A stretch of 64,000 nucleotides of DNA from Bacteroidota bacterium (lineage in GTDB: Bacteria; Bacteroidota; Bacteroidia; JACCXN01). Under the pieces are notes generated by a model that saw only the letters and a program-made list of their open reading frames with translations, ran no database searches and was not told where the DNA came from. The stretch's first letter is position 1. Every line of letters begins with the position of its first letter. Made by a program: the position numbers and the translations under genes. Below are positions 1 to 9,186 of the stretch, one piece after another. The stretch spans positions 70,751 through 134,750 of the forward strand of contig JACCXN010000009.1 in assembly GCA_013696965.1 (NCBI GenBank). The letters are read 5' to 3'.

Positions 1-1
1 T

Positions 2-481
2 GCCCATCTTGCATTAGTTCAACTTGAACAAAAATTCAATGTAAATATTATTACCCAAAATATTGATGATTTACATGAAAGGGCTGGTTCAAAAAACGTT
101 TTGCATCTTCATGGAGAAATAAATAAAGCACGAAGTACAATAGATCCTTTGTTAATATATCCAATAATAGGACACGAAATTAAATCAGGAGAAATATGTG
201 AGAAGGGTTCTCAATTACGACCTCATATTGTTTGGTTTGGAGAGGAAGTGCCAGAAATGGAACAAGCTTTAAAATTTGTTAAAAAAGCCGATATTTTTAT
301 TGTTATTGGCACCTCTCTAAATGTTTTTCCCGCCGCTAGTTTAATATATAATACCAGGTCTTCGGCACAAACCTATCTTATTGATCCAAATGCAGGAAAT
401 TTCGACAAACTCCCCAAATTAAAAGTAATACGAGAAAATGCATGTAAAGGAGTATGTATTTTGGCTGATTTGCTGATGTGA
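2..481 (+). CDS. Sir2-family NAD-dependent protein deacylase, 5' truncated
   Basis: The reading frame is open from the window edge, so the N-terminal Rossmann glycine loop lies outside. The visible 159 residues hold the Sir2 signature TQNIDDLHERAG, then HLHGE with the catalytic His near visible residue 37, and near the C-terminus the VIGTSLNVFPA segment that contacts NAD. The family removes acyl groups from lysines, using NAD. The segment between HGE and RPHIVWFGEE has a single Cys, so the usual four-cysteine zinc site is absent. I infer a zinc-less CobB-like form. It ends 157 bases before the next gene, with no clear terminator. Family assignment is firm; the substrate is unknown. Confidence 0.93.
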   Translation, partial: AHLALVQLEQKFNVNIITQNIDDLHERAGSKNVLHLHGEINKARSTIDPLLIYPIIGHEIKSGEICEKGSQLRPHIVWFGEEVPEMEQALKFVKKADIFIVIGTSLNVFPAASLIYNTRSSAQTYLIDPNAGNFDKLPKLKVIRENACKGVCILADLLM

Positions 482-638
482 ATTTTACTTGTACGTTTTA
501 TTATGTTATATTTGAATTTCCAAAACTATTTTGATAAAATAGCAAGACACAAACAGGAATGAACAATTTAAAAACAATGCTATGGCATTCATTAGTTCCT
601 TAGAACAATAATTAAAAAAAACGAATAAATAAATCCAT

Positions 639-1319
639 ATGAAAAAAATTGCTGCTCTTTTAATTGGCATGCTTCCTTTTCTTCTTTTAGCTCAAAATTA
701 TACTGTATCACCTTCTAATTCTTTGGATATTGTTTTGAATATAGATGAATACAGTGGAAGACAAATATCTTTTGTAAACAATTTAAATAAAACAATCAAT
801 CTTGAGTGGCAATTAATCAGCAACAACTTAATAGCAGGATGGGATTATTCTCTATGCGATTATGGAACTTGCTATGCTGGAGTACCAAATTCAGGCGTAA
901 TGGATCCTATTGTTCCTGGGGATTCTGGCTTTGTCAAAATGAATATTACTCCATTAGATATCGAAGGTAGCGGAGTGCTTAAATTGATTGTTTTTGAAAC
1001 AGGAACTACAACTAATCCGGATACACTTGTTTTTAATTACAATACATTTTCAACCAATGGCATAACTGACGGACCTTCAGAATTTGCTACTATTTCTGTT
1101 TTTCCAAATCCTGTTTCTGAAATCATTTTTATTAAAAATATACCAAGTCCTTCAACAATAAATTTGATGGATGTAACAGGCAAAACAATTCAAAAAATAG
1201 TTTCCAATTCAACAATTGAAAACATAAAAGTTGATTATCTATCTGATGGTTTATATTTTATTTCTATTGAAAATTCAATAAGCCAGAAACAAATTCATAA
1301 AATAATAGTAGGTCATTAA
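639..1319 (+). CDS. Small secreted protein with T9SS type A sorting domain
   Basis: A 226-residue protein. Residues 1-18 are a signal peptide (MKKIAALLIGM..LLLAQ). Residues about 20-135 form a beta-rich domain with the motif SLCDYGTCYAG; residues about 150-226 are a type A C-terminal sorting domain (FPNPVSE, then GLYFISIEN, ending KIIVGH). Such domains direct export by the type IX system and anchoring at the cell surface. The body domain has the same cysteine pattern as the convergent gene at 1607-2305 (FCWGTACYPP), so the two look like distant paralogs. The function of the body is not recognised. It stands alone, upstream of an AT-rich gap with no obvious promoter match. Confidence 0.85.
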   Translation: MKKIAALLIGMLPFLLLAQNYTVSPSNSLDIVLNIDEYSGRQISFVNNLNKTINLEWQLISNNLIAGWDYSLCDYGTCYAGVPNSGVMDPIVPGDSGFVKMNITPLDIEGSGVLKLIVFETGTTTNPDTLVFNYNTFSTNGITDGPSEFATISVFPNPVSEIIFIKNIPSPSTINLMDVTGKTIQKIVSNSTIENIKVDYLSDGLYFISIENSISQKQIHKIIVGH

Positions 1320-1545
1320 TTCAGCCATTTTATAGAATTTACAAAAAACAGCTTAATGTTTTTTGGTTTTTCTCCGCCCAGAACATCCTGTTTTTTTACC
1401 CATATTATTGGCGCTGAAATGTATAGGAAAATCGAAATTCTATTTACAGAGTTTGCTCATCAATTGTATCCTGTAATCAAATGAGCTTCCCAATTTGTTT
1501 GAATCAGCAAGGATAGGATTATGCTAATGGAGGGCTTTATTATAC

Positions 1546-1580
1546 ATATGGCTGAAAAGGTTTTACCTATTCAGCCATAT
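1546..1580. repeat. 11-bp inverted repeat between convergent genes
   Basis: ATATGGCTGAA and its exact complement TTCAGCCATAT are separated by 13 bases that can pair further (AGG with CCT). It lies 26 bases beyond the stop of the minus-strand gene. Neither side has a strong T run, so it may be a weak terminator. The right arm is part of ATTCAGCCATATTA (1569-1582), nearly repeated as ATTCAGCCATTTTA at 1319-1332 over the stop of the plus-strand gene. Confidence 0.5.
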
Positions 1581-1606
1581 TAAAATTGATACGCTTAATA
1601 AAAATA

Positions 1607-2305
1607 CTATCTCACAACAAATTTCTTGGTTGCGCTATTTTCTCCTTCTGAGTTTAAAGAATAAAAATAAATCCCTGGAGACAATTTACTAACAGGAAAA
1701 ACAACAGAACCTTGCAAATCAACCAATTGAACACGGTTGATTTCCGCTCCAACTACATTGTAAAACAATAAATTGGCATCATGTGATGGATTCTTCATTT
1801 TATATTTAATTGCTATGAAATCACTCGTTGGATTTGGAAAAGCATTGGATAATGACAAAGAAGCTTCCTGTTCATTAATCCCCACTGACGTTGCAATAAA
1901 ATGAATAATAGTACAAACAGAATCTGCAGGATCATCATTATTAAAAAAACAATACTGAATTATACTCTCACCTTCATTTTCCAAAGGATTATAATCTGCC
2001 TTAAAAGTAGTATTTACGGCTCCAGCAGTAAAAAATTCCGGAGTGGGGGATTCATCTACAAATGGAGGGTAACAAGCAGTTCCCCAACAAAAATTGTTTT
2101 CAGAGCCCGTAACTTCAGATAATATTATTCGCTTTACTTTAACATTAATATTTGAAGCACTCTCATTTTTTACATCAAAAGAGGCATTAATATAGGCATC
2201 AGAAGAACCTGACACACTAGATGGTGGGTTAATCAATGAAATTGATTGTCCAAAAACGGATGAAAAATTTAATAGCATTAAGGCAAAAAGTATGTTTTTT
2301 ATCAT
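1607..2305 (-). CDS. Small secreted protein with T9SS type A sorting domain
   Basis: A 232-residue protein with a signal peptide (residues 1-19, ending VFGQS), an Ig-like beta domain with FCWGTACYPP near residues 72-81 and a later pair of Cys (QYCFF, SVCTI), and a type A sorting domain from about residue 155 (AFPNPTSDFIAIKY to KKFVVR). It should be exported by the T9SS encoded at 22.7-29.6 kb. The C-x3-G-x-C-Y or similar motif is shared with 639-1319, which faces it tail to tail. Function beyond secretion is unknown. A perfect 11-bp inverted repeat lies just after its stop. Confidence 0.85.
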   Translation of the reverse strand: MIKNILFALMLLNFSSVFGQSISLINPPSSVSGSSDAYINASFDVKNESASNINVKVKRIILSEVTGSENNFCWGTACYPPFVDESPTPEFFTAGAVNTTFKADYNPLENEGESIIQYCFFNNDDPADSVCTIIHFIATSVGINEQEASLSLSNAFPNPTSDFIAIKYKMKNPSHDANLLFYNVVGAEINRVQLVDLQGSVVFPVSKLSPGIYFYSLNSEGENSATKKFVVR

Positions 2306-2498
2306 CTTATTATTTTTAATTGTTTAATTAAACATTTATCAAAAATAAGCATTTCTAAATACCTTTCATAATTTAAATGTCTTTACAAGATTAATAGGAT
2401 TCATAGAATAAAAGAAATTATACGACTTTTTTTTTCATTAAATAAAGGATTGTTAACACTTTTGTATTACTTTTAAAAAAATTAAACAAAAAAAAAAT

Positions 2499-4394
2499 AT
2501 GAAAAAAACTTTACTCACCTTAACATTGCTGTTCTCAACAATTGCATTCTTAAGTAGTCAAAACATTTTAGTTGAAAATTTTGAATCTGGTGCTTTGCCA
2601 AGTGGCTGGACAAAAACTCAAAGCTCACCTTCTGTTGGCTGGGAATTTGGTACAGCAACTGTAGTATCTAGTCAATATTGGACAATTCCTGCACATACAA
2701 AAATTGCAGGATCCAATGATGATAAATACGATAATCAGGCTGCTACTGCAAATGTTGCCAATCTTGATTTTCTAATTACTCCATCAATGGATTTTTCAGG
2801 TTATGCTGCCATTTTTATGGAATTCGCTGCTTTTTTTGATGGTCAATATGGATCTACAGCTCATATTAAGGTAAGTACAAATAATGGTGCAACTTGGACC
2901 AACGTTAAAACTCTTACTGCAAATAGCGCCTGGCAAAATGTAACTGTTAATTTAACAGCTTTTAATTCAAATACCGATGTTAAAGTGGCTATTCATCATA
3001 ACGATAACAATGGCTGGGCAAGTGGATTTGCTGTTGATGATATTCGGATATTTGTTCCAAACAGCTTTGATATGGCTGGAGTAAAAATCAATTTAGATGA
3101 TCATGTTTTAAATATTGCTCAAACAATTGCTGGGAGTCTTAATAATGCGGGTTCGGTTTCGGTAACATCTTTGGATTTAAATTACAACATTAATAATGGT
3201 GCAGTGGTAACCCAAGCTCTTTCCTCACTTAGCATTGCTCCTTTGGCAAATTATAATTTTTCACATGGTACTCAATGGACTCCTTCATCTACAGGCAATC
3301 ATACAATAAAAGTATGGGCCTCAAATATTAACGGAAACGTAGATGGGTTCACAACAAATGACACTGTGATTAAGACAGTTTACGTTGCGAACAACCTTTC
3401 GCAAAGAAAAGTACTTTATGAGCAATTCACTTCAAATACCTGTGGCCCATGTGCATCTTCTGCTCCGGCAATTACTACTTTTCTAAACAACAACAATGTT
3501 AATTCTACAAATGGAAAAATTGTTGCCTTGAAAAATCACATGAATTATCCATCACCAGGTAACGATGCTTCATATACTACTGAAGCATCAACAAGACACA
3601 CTTATTATGGTGTTACAGGAATTCCACATGCAAATATCGGTGGAAGTGCTTATAGCGGACATCCAGGGAATACAGCTTCAACTCAGGTTATTGTTAATGC
3701 TGAATATGCCCGACCAGCAATTTTCAATATCGATATAAACGCTGAGTATACCGCTGATTCTGTTGTTACTGTTAGTGGCAATTACACCTCACATGTTGAT
3801 GTTGCAGGGAACTTAAAGCTTCATGTTGTTATTATTGAAGATCTTATTTTAAAATCACAAATGAATGGAACAGGTACTACTTCTCAAACAGAATTCAGGC
3901 AAGTTATGAGAAAAATGCTTCCAAATGCAGCTGGCACAACTGTTCCAACTCAAACAGAAGGGCAAAACACTCCCTTTACTTTAACTTACGATTTAAAAAA
4001 TGGTCCTAAAGTTTTTAACACTATGAATGGTTTAACTGTAGTTACTTTTATTCAGAATGTTACTACTAAGGAAGTTTACCAGGCTAATTCAGTTCGTGTT
4101 AACCTTTTTGTTGGAATAGAAGAAGCAAAATCAACTGTTTTCGGTGTTAATGTTTACCCAAATCCAGTTTCAAATAACGCTAACCTTGTATTCAATCTCA
4201 ATAGTGCTGAGAATACTCAGGTAATGGTTTACAATATGATAGGTGAACTTGTTTATTCAAATGAATTAGGTGTTTTAGGTCAGGGAAATCATTCTGTTGA
4301 AATAAATACAACCTCATTTAACTCTGGTTTATATTTTGTTAATTTAAAATCAGGTAATACTGTTACAACTAAAAAGATTTCAGTTTTACATTAA
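2499..4394 (+). CDS. T9SS cargo with choice-of-anchor-J-like and Omp28/thioredoxin-like domains
   Basis: A 631-residue secreted protein. Signal peptide 1-20; a beta-sandwich of choice-of-anchor J type at about 24-187 (ENFESGALPSGW, FAVDDIRIF); a CARDB-like linker at about 190-295; an Omp28-like thioredoxin-related domain from 304 (KVLYEQFTSNTCGPC, C315 and C318); and a type A sorting domain from about 550 (VYPNPVSNNANLVF to KKISVLH). The CxxC sits where Omp28-type proteins have it. It should be exported to the cell surface by the T9SS. It is followed by a strong terminator and so is transcribed apart from tlpA, although the next operon also encodes thiol proteins. An extracellular thiol-disulfide role is inference only. 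Confidence 0.85.
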   Translation: MKKTLLTLTLLFSTIAFLSSQNILVENFESGALPSGWTKTQSSPSVGWEFGTATVVSSQYWTIPAHTKIAGSNDDKYDNQAATANVANLDFLITPSMDFSGYAAIFMEFAAFFDGQYGSTAHIKVSTNNGATWTNVKTLTANSAWQNVTVNLTAFNSNTDVKVAIHHNDNNGWASGFAVDDIRIFVPNSFDMAGVKINLDDHVLNIAQTIAGSLNNAGSVSVTSLDLNYNINNGAVVTQALSSLSIAPLANYNFSHGTQWTPSSTGNHTIKVWASNINGNVDGFTTNDTVIKTVYVANNLSQRKVLYEQFTSNTCGPCASSAPAITTFLNNNNVNSTNGKIVALKNHMNYPSPGNDASYTTEASTRHTYYGVTGIPHANIGGSAYSGHPGNTASTQVIVNAEYARPAIFNIDINAEYTADSVVTVSGNYTSHVDVAGNLKLHVVIIEDLILKSQMNGTGTTSQTEFRQVMRKMLPNAAGTTVPTQTEGQNTPFTLTYDLKNGPKVFNTMNGLTVVTFIQNVTTKEVYQANSVRVNLFVGIEEAKSTVFGVNVYPNPVSNNANLVFNLNSAENTQVMVYNMIGELVYSNELGVLGQGNHSVEINTTSFNSGLYFVNLKSGNTVTTKKISVLH

Positions 4395-4468
4395 TTGAAA
4401 AAAACACTATGAGAAGTGCTTTGTAAAACTAAAATAAATAGCTTTGCATTAATTCTCTAAACAATCGA

Positions 4469-4509
4469 GAATCAGCGGAGGACAAGTCATCCGCTGATTC
4501 TTTTTTTTT
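4469..4509 (+). terminator. Rho-independent terminator
   Basis: A perfect 11-bp stem (GAATCAGCGGA with TCCGCTGATTC), a 10-base loop, and nine T directly after. It ends the transcript of the preceding T9SS cargo gene and separates it from the tlpA operon. Confidence 0.92.
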
Positions 4510-4524
4510 AAAAAACTTTAGTCC

Positions 4525-5046
4525 ATGAAATTTCTCAGTATAATTTTCGCATCCCTGCTTTTTGTCTTGAACCCCGTATTGGCCCAAGAATCTAAAGCCC
4601 GTAAAATCCCTGCTTCTGAACTCAAAACCCTAGATGGAAAAACATTTCACACTGAAAATTTTTCTAATAATGGAAAACCTATTTTCATTAGCTTTTGGGC
4701 AACATGGTGCAGCCCATGTAAAAAGGAACTTAACGCTATTGCCGAACGCTATGAGGAATGGCAGGAGCAAACAGGTGTAAAAGTAATTGCAATATCCATT
4801 GATGATGCAAGAAATACGAATAAAGTTGGGCCTTATGTTAATGGCAGAAATTGGGAATTTGAGGTTTACCTTGATACAAACCAGGATTTCAAAAGGGCAA
4901 TGAACGTTAACAATGTGCCCCATTCATTTCTTTTGAATGGAAATGGAGAAATTGTTTGGCAACATAATTCTTATTCTGACGGGGATGAAATTAAAATATA
5001 TGAATTAATTAAAAAGCTTGCTGCAGGAGAAAAAATTGAAGAATAA
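4525..5046 (+). CDS. TlpA-family thiol-disulfide oxidoreductase
   Basis: A 173-residue thioredoxin-fold protein with a signal peptide (1-20, ending VLAQ) and the active site FWATWCSPC (C62, C65). Also visible are the thioredoxin cis-Pro region (NNVPHSFLL) and VKVIAISIDDARN, typical of the TlpA/ResA group. It should act in the periplasm as a thiol reductase or oxidoreductase. Its stop overlaps the likely TTG start of the DUF6029 gene, so the two are translationally coupled, and an Omp28-like lipoprotein with its own CxxC follows. A dedicated disulfide relay for envelope proteins is a reasonable inference; the direction of electron flow cannot be told. Confidence 0.9.
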   Translation: MKFLSIIFASLLFVLNPVLAQESKARKIPASELKTLDGKTFHTENFSNNGKPIFISFWATWCSPCKKELNAIAERYEEWQEQTGVKVIAISIDDARNTNKVGPYVNGRNWEFEVYLDTNQDFKRAMNVNNVPHSFLLNGNGEIVWQHNSYSDGDEIKIYELIKKLAAGEKIEE

Positions 5047-6718
5047 AAATGCAATATTTATCCCATTGAAAAATTCTAATCTACTCTGTCTATCGACTTT
5101 TATTTTTTGTGCAATTTTTTGTTCATCTTCTGTTTTTTCACAGGATAAGGATGTAGGATCAATTCATGGAAACTTTCAAACGGATGTTCAATATTACAAT
5201 GTTGACACCGTAATTGGAGCCCCTATTGTTCCTGAAAAGTTATTAATGAATGGCTTTGCTAATATTATTTATACAAAAGGCAACTTCAATGCAGGCTTAA
5301 GATATGAAAGCTACATGAATGCTTTGCAAGGGTTTGATCCGGGATTCAAAGGGAACGGAATTCCTTTTCGTTACGCTTCTTATTCATTAGATGGATTGGA
5401 TGTAACGGTTGGAAATTTTTATGAACAGTTTGGAACTGGTCTAATACTGCGAACATATGAGGAACGCGGACTTGGATATGATAATGCATTTGACGGAATA
5501 AGAGTTAAATATTCTCCTCTTTCCGGAATCTATTTAAAAGGAATTATTGGAAGACAAAGGCTGTTTTTTGATTATGGGCCAGGCATTGTCCGGGGAATTG
5601 ATGGAGAAATTATGCTCAATGAATTAAGTGAGTATTTTTCTGAAATGAAAACAAGAATTACAGTAGGTGCAAGTTTCGTAAGTAAGTTTCAACGTGATCA
5701 AGACCCTATTTACAACCTCCCGGAAAATGTAGGTAGTTTTGGAGGCCGATTAAACATTTCAAGGGGTAAAATTAGCTTACTTAGTGAATATGCATATAAA
5801 ATCAATGATCCATCTGCTGTTAATCAATACATATACCGGCACGGAGAAGCTATGTTTTTATCTGCAAGTTATTCACAGAAAGGACTTGGAATTGTTATAG
5901 CAGCAAAAAGAATTGATAACATGAATTTTCGCTCTGATAGAAATGCTACTGCAAACAATTTAAACATAAATTTCCTGCCTGCTTTAACCAAACAACATGT
6001 TTATAACCTTGCAGCAACTCTTTATCCATATGCTACTCAATTTAATGGTGAAATGGGGATACAAGGTGATTTAATTTATACCATTAAAAAAGGAACTCTT
6101 CTTGGAGGAAAATATGGAACTGGGCTAAACATCAATTACTCTGCAGTAAATAATATCCATACTGTTCCACTTGATGATTTAAACGAGAAAAGAATAGGAT
6201 ACACATCTGATTTTTTCACTCCTGGAGATGAAGTCTTTTTCAGGGACTTCAATGTAGAGCTTACAAAAAAAATAAGCAAGCGAATCAAAATGAACCTTAT
6301 GTATGTAAATTTCGTTTATAATATGGAGGTTGTACAGGGTCTTGGTGGTAAAGGAACAGTATATGCTGATGTTGCCATTGCCGATATCTCTTTTAAGCTT
6401 TCAGATAAAAGCTCCATACGGACAGAATTGCAAAGTTTAACAACTAAACAGGACTTAGGGAATTGGGCAACAGGAATTTTGGAATATACTTATTCCCCAA
6501 GTTGGTTTGTTGCAGTTATGGATCAGTATAATTATGGAAATACAAATCCTGATCAACGTATACATTATGTTACAGGATCTGTTGGTTATACAAAAAAAGC
6601 AAATCGTTTTATGTTAACTTATGGAAGGCAAAGGGCAGGAATTTTCTGTATTGGTGGAGTGTGCCGAAATGTTCCAGCTTCCAACGGTTTAACCTTAACC
6701 ATTACTAGTAGTTTTTAA
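5036..6718 (+). CDS. DUF6029-type outer membrane beta-barrel protein
   Basis: About 560 residues. I place the start at TTG 5036, six bases after AGGAG (5025-5029); a longer TTG start at 5018 is possible, and no in-frame ATG precedes the signal peptide. The signal peptide ends near SSSVFSQ. The rest is rich in alternating beta strands, Gly and Tyr, ending in SNGLTLTITSSF with a terminal Phe, as expected of an outer membrane barrel. It resembles the Bacteroidota DUF6029 family, whose function is unknown. It overlaps tlpA by 11 bases and is followed after 17 bases by an Omp28-like lipoprotein, so it is the presumed outer membrane partner of a thiol-active operon. Confidence 0.8.
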   Translation: MKNKNAIFIPLKNSNLLCLSTFIFCAIFCSSSVFSQDKDVGSIHGNFQTDVQYYNVDTVIGAPIVPEKLLMNGFANIIYTKGNFNAGLRYESYMNALQGFDPGFKGNGIPFRYASYSLDGLDVTVGNFYEQFGTGLILRTYEERGLGYDNAFDGIRVKYSPLSGIYLKGIIGRQRLFFDYGPGIVRGIDGEIMLNELSEYFSEMKTRITVGASFVSKFQRDQDPIYNLPENVGSFGGRLNISRGKISLLSEYAYKINDPSAVNQYIYRHGEAMFLSASYSQKGLGIVIAAKRIDNMNFRSDRNATANNLNINFLPALTKQHVYNLAATLYPYATQFNGEMGIQGDLIYTIKKGTLLGGKYGTGLNINYSAVNNIHTVPLDDLNEKRIGYTSDFFTPGDEVFFRDFNVELTKKISKRIKMNLMYVNFVYNMEVVQGLGGKGTVYADVAIADISFKLSDKSSIRTELQSLTTKQDLGNWATGILEYTYSPSWFVAVMDQYNYGNTNPDQRIHYVTGSVGYTKKANRFMLTYGRQRAGIFCIGGVCRNVPASNGLTLTITSSF

Positions 6719-6735
6719 AATTCAACAAAATAATT

Positions 6736-7641
6736 ATGAGAAAATTCCTTAAAAATATTTTTTATTTTCTCCTTATCACCTCCTTTTGTGCTTGTGATTT
6801 TGTAGATCAGCCTTTTAGTGAGATTCAAACTGGAAACAATGACCCTGTTCCTCCTATAACAGACACCATTCCTCCTGTAATACAAGATACTGTTATTAGA
6901 AAAATTTTGATCGAAGATTTTACTGGGCATACTTGTGGTAATTGTCCTGCAGCAGCCAATACTGCAAAACAAATTCAAGATTTATATGGAAAAAAAGTAA
7001 TTGTTGTTGGAGTCCATTCCGGATATTTTGCAAAACTTTCTACCGTTGCAGGAACAAAATACAAAACTGATTTTCGTACCATAGCCGGAGAAGCATATAA
7101 TAACCTGTGGAAAAATGATGTTGCTGGAAACCCCAATGGCTTTGTAAACAGAAGTAAGATAATAAACAGCAATATAATAATTCAACCATCCGCATGGGGA
7201 CAAGCTGTTGAATTATTAAAAAATGCATTACCGGATTTTAAAATAGAACTAATTACTGTTTATGATGCTGGCACACGATCCCTTAAAACAATTGCAAAAA
7301 ATAAAGCTTTAAATAATCTTTCCAAAAAATACAATCTTGTGGTTTATCTTATTGAAGATAATGTACAAGATTGGCAAAAGGACTATTCATTCCCTTCCGG
7401 CCCGCAACAGGATGTAGAAAATTATATGCACCGACATGTTTTAAGAGACAATATTAACGGAACCTGGGGTGAAGAAATAGTTGCAACATCATTAGCTGCC
7501 GGAGATTCTGTTATAAAAACATATAACAATTATTTGATTAACCCTTCCTGGAAAGCAAATGATTGTTCAGTGGTAGCCTATATTTATGATGTGGATACAT
7601 ATGAAATAATGCAAGCCGAGGAAGTTCATATTATTCCTTAA
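6736..7641 (+). CDS. Omp28-related lipoprotein with CxxC thioredoxin-like domain
   Basis: A 301-residue protein with a lipoprotein signal (TSFCAC, lipidated Cys probably C20), a Pro-rich linker to about residue 53, and an Omp28-like domain starting KILIEDFTGHTCGNC (C67, C70). The same CxxC context occurs in the cargo protein at 2499-4394 (EQFTSNTCGPC). The family is known from Porphyromonas outer membrane antigen Omp28; its biochemical role is not established. It is the third gene of the tlpA operon, 17 bases after the DUF6029 gene. No terminator is evident in the 168 bases that follow. Confidence 0.88.
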   Translation: MRKFLKNIFYFLLITSFCACDFVDQPFSEIQTGNNDPVPPITDTIPPVIQDTVIRKILIEDFTGHTCGNCPAAANTAKQIQDLYGKKVIVVGVHSGYFAKLSTVAGTKYKTDFRTIAGEAYNNLWKNDVAGNPNGFVNRSKIINSNIIIQPSAWGQAVELLKNALPDFKIELITVYDAGTRSLKTIAKNKALNNLSKKYNLVVYLIEDNVQDWQKDYSFPSGPQQDVENYMHRHVLRDNINGTWGEEIVATSLAAGDSVIKTYNNYLINPSWKANDCSVVAYIYDVDTYEIMQAEEVHIIP

Positions 7642-7796
7642 TATTATTTTTTGAGATTAATCCAATTATTTTTTTTCGGAAAACAAAGTCATAAACAGTT
7701 TAAGCTTATCTAAAATAGCTTTTATAAATATCTTAATCACTCGCCTTTTCAGCTAAAAAACTATTTTTTATAAGGCTTACTCTTTATTATTTTCAG

Positions 7797-7804
7797 TATT
7801 TTTG
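7797..7804 (+). promoter_or_regulatory. Possible TAnnTTTG promoter element, leaderless gene
   Basis: TATTTTTG matches the Bacteroidota -7 consensus TAnnTTTG and ends five bases before the ATG at 7810. Transcription would then begin at about the A of the start codon. No clear -33 TTG is seen about 20 bases upstream, which lowers confidence. Confidence 0.35.
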
Positions 7805-7809
7805 CAGAT

Positions 7810-8451
7810 ATGATAAGGTTTTGGGGCTATTTATTATTGATTTTCATCATTTCACTTAATCCTTTTAATGGAATAGCCCAATCATTTAATGCAGGAATTA
7901 CAGCTGGTTTAAATACAGCTCGCGTTCTTGGGGGTGTAAATCATTCTGGATGGAGGCGATTTGGTATTATTGCCGGCCCATTTGTTGAATATGAACTAAA
8001 TGAATTATCAGGATTGAAAATGGAAATGCTTTTTTCACAAAAAGGAGAAAAAAAGCCCTATCGTCCAAATGTTGGAGATTATACATTTTATCAACTTCGG
8101 TTAAACTACATTGATATTCCAGTGTTTTATTATTATAAACATACTAAATTCATATTCGAAGCTGGTCCTTCATTTAATTACCTTATTGAATATTCTGAAG
8201 AAGATTTAAGCGGGCCTTTAACATTTGAAAGGCCTTTTAACACAATGGAATTTGCTGCTCTTTTTGGTGTTAATTATAAATTAACAGAAAATCTGGATAT
8301 GAACTGGAGGTACAGTAATTCACTTGTTCCTATAAGGGAACATTTAGGAGGTAGTGTTTACAGGTTAAACAGAGGTCAATACAATTCATTTTTTACATTC
8401 AAAGTTATTTATTGGTTTAATAAGGATCGAAAACATGCAAGTGGGGAATAA
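7810..8451 (+). CDS. Outer membrane beta-barrel protein, PorT-like
   Basis: A 213-residue protein with a signal peptide (1-23, ending GIAQ) followed by an eight-strand-type barrel pattern: NAGITAGLNTARVLGG, FVEYELNELSGLKMEMLFSQKG, YIDIPVFYYY, KFIFEAGPSFNYL, FAALFGVNYKL. The YIDIP and AGP elements are typical of the Bacteroidota PorT-like porin family. PorT of Porphyromonas is needed for T9SS function, but the family is broad and this protein need not share that role. Its last 17 bases overlap the start of ubiX, suggesting co-translation, though the functions seem unrelated. Confidence 0.8.
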   Translation: MIRFWGYLLLIFIISLNPFNGIAQSFNAGITAGLNTARVLGGVNHSGWRRFGIIAGPFVEYELNELSGLKMEMLFSQKGEKKPYRPNVGDYTFYQLRLNYIDIPVFYYYKHTKFIFEAGPSFNYLIEYSEEDLSGPLTFERPFNTMEFAALFGVNYKLTENLDMNWRYSNSLVPIREHLGGSVYRLNRGQYNSFFTFKVIYWFNKDRKHASGE

Positions 8452-9004
8452 AATAGTAGTTGCAATAACAGGTGCAAGCGGAGCAATATATGCCAAAGTA
8501 CTGCTTCAAAAACTTGCTGAACTTAAGGAACAAGTTTCTGAAGTGGCTGTAGTTATGTCTGACAATGCAAAAGATGTATGGTACTACGAATTAGATAACA
8601 GGAATTATGAAATCCTTCCATTTAAGGTATATAGTAAAAATGACTTTTTTGCTCCCTTTGCATCAGGTTCTGCAAATTTCAATACCATGATAATATGTCC
8701 ATGCTCAATGGGTACAATGGCAAGGATTGCTTCAGGCATTTCAAATGATCTTACCACCCGATCTGCTGATGTTATACTTAAAGAAAGGAGAAAACTTATT
8801 CTTGTTACTCGCGATACTCCCTTAAACCTTATTCATATCAATAATATGAAAACTATAACAGAGTCAGGTGGAATAATTTGCCCTGCGAGTCCATCCTTTT
8901 ACAGTAAGCCTGCATCTTTTGAGGCTCTTGCAGCAACTGTAACAGACAGGGTTCTCGAATTAGCCGGATTCTCATTAAACACTTTCCGTTGGGGGCAGCA
9001 CTAA
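8435..9004 (+). CDS. ubiX: UbiX-family flavin prenyltransferase
   Basis: A 189-residue flavoprotein of usual UbiX length. It joins a dimethylallyl group to FMN, making the prenyl-FMN cofactor used by UbiD-type decarboxylases. Seen: the N-terminal GASGAIYAK flavin and phosphate loop, CSMGTMARIASGISNDLTTR, and the C-terminal ERRKLILVTRDTPLN with ASPSFYSKP. The start ATG lies inside the end of the upstream barrel gene. No ubiD is seen in this window. In menaquinone-using bacteria it probably serves quinone synthesis. Confidence 0.93.
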   Translation: MQVGNKIVVAITGASGAIYAKVLLQKLAELKEQVSEVAVVMSDNAKDVWYYELDNRNYEILPFKVYSKNDFFAPFASGSANFNTMIICPCSMGTMARIASGISNDLTTRSADVILKERRKLILVTRDTPLNLIHINNMKTITESGGIICPASPSFYSKPASFEALAATVTDRVLELAGFSLNTFRWGQH

Positions 9005-9186
9005 TTCTGCTTTCACAAATTTTGTTTAAATTTAAATTTTAATCCTGTAAATTCTATTTATTGTTTTTTCAATAAAAAAAATTACAAACATTTGTTAATA
9101 TCTTTTACAGAGATACTTGTAACCCATTTGTTATTTTCACGATTAATAATTACCTTAGAATGTTTAATTTCAAAATCATATAACCT

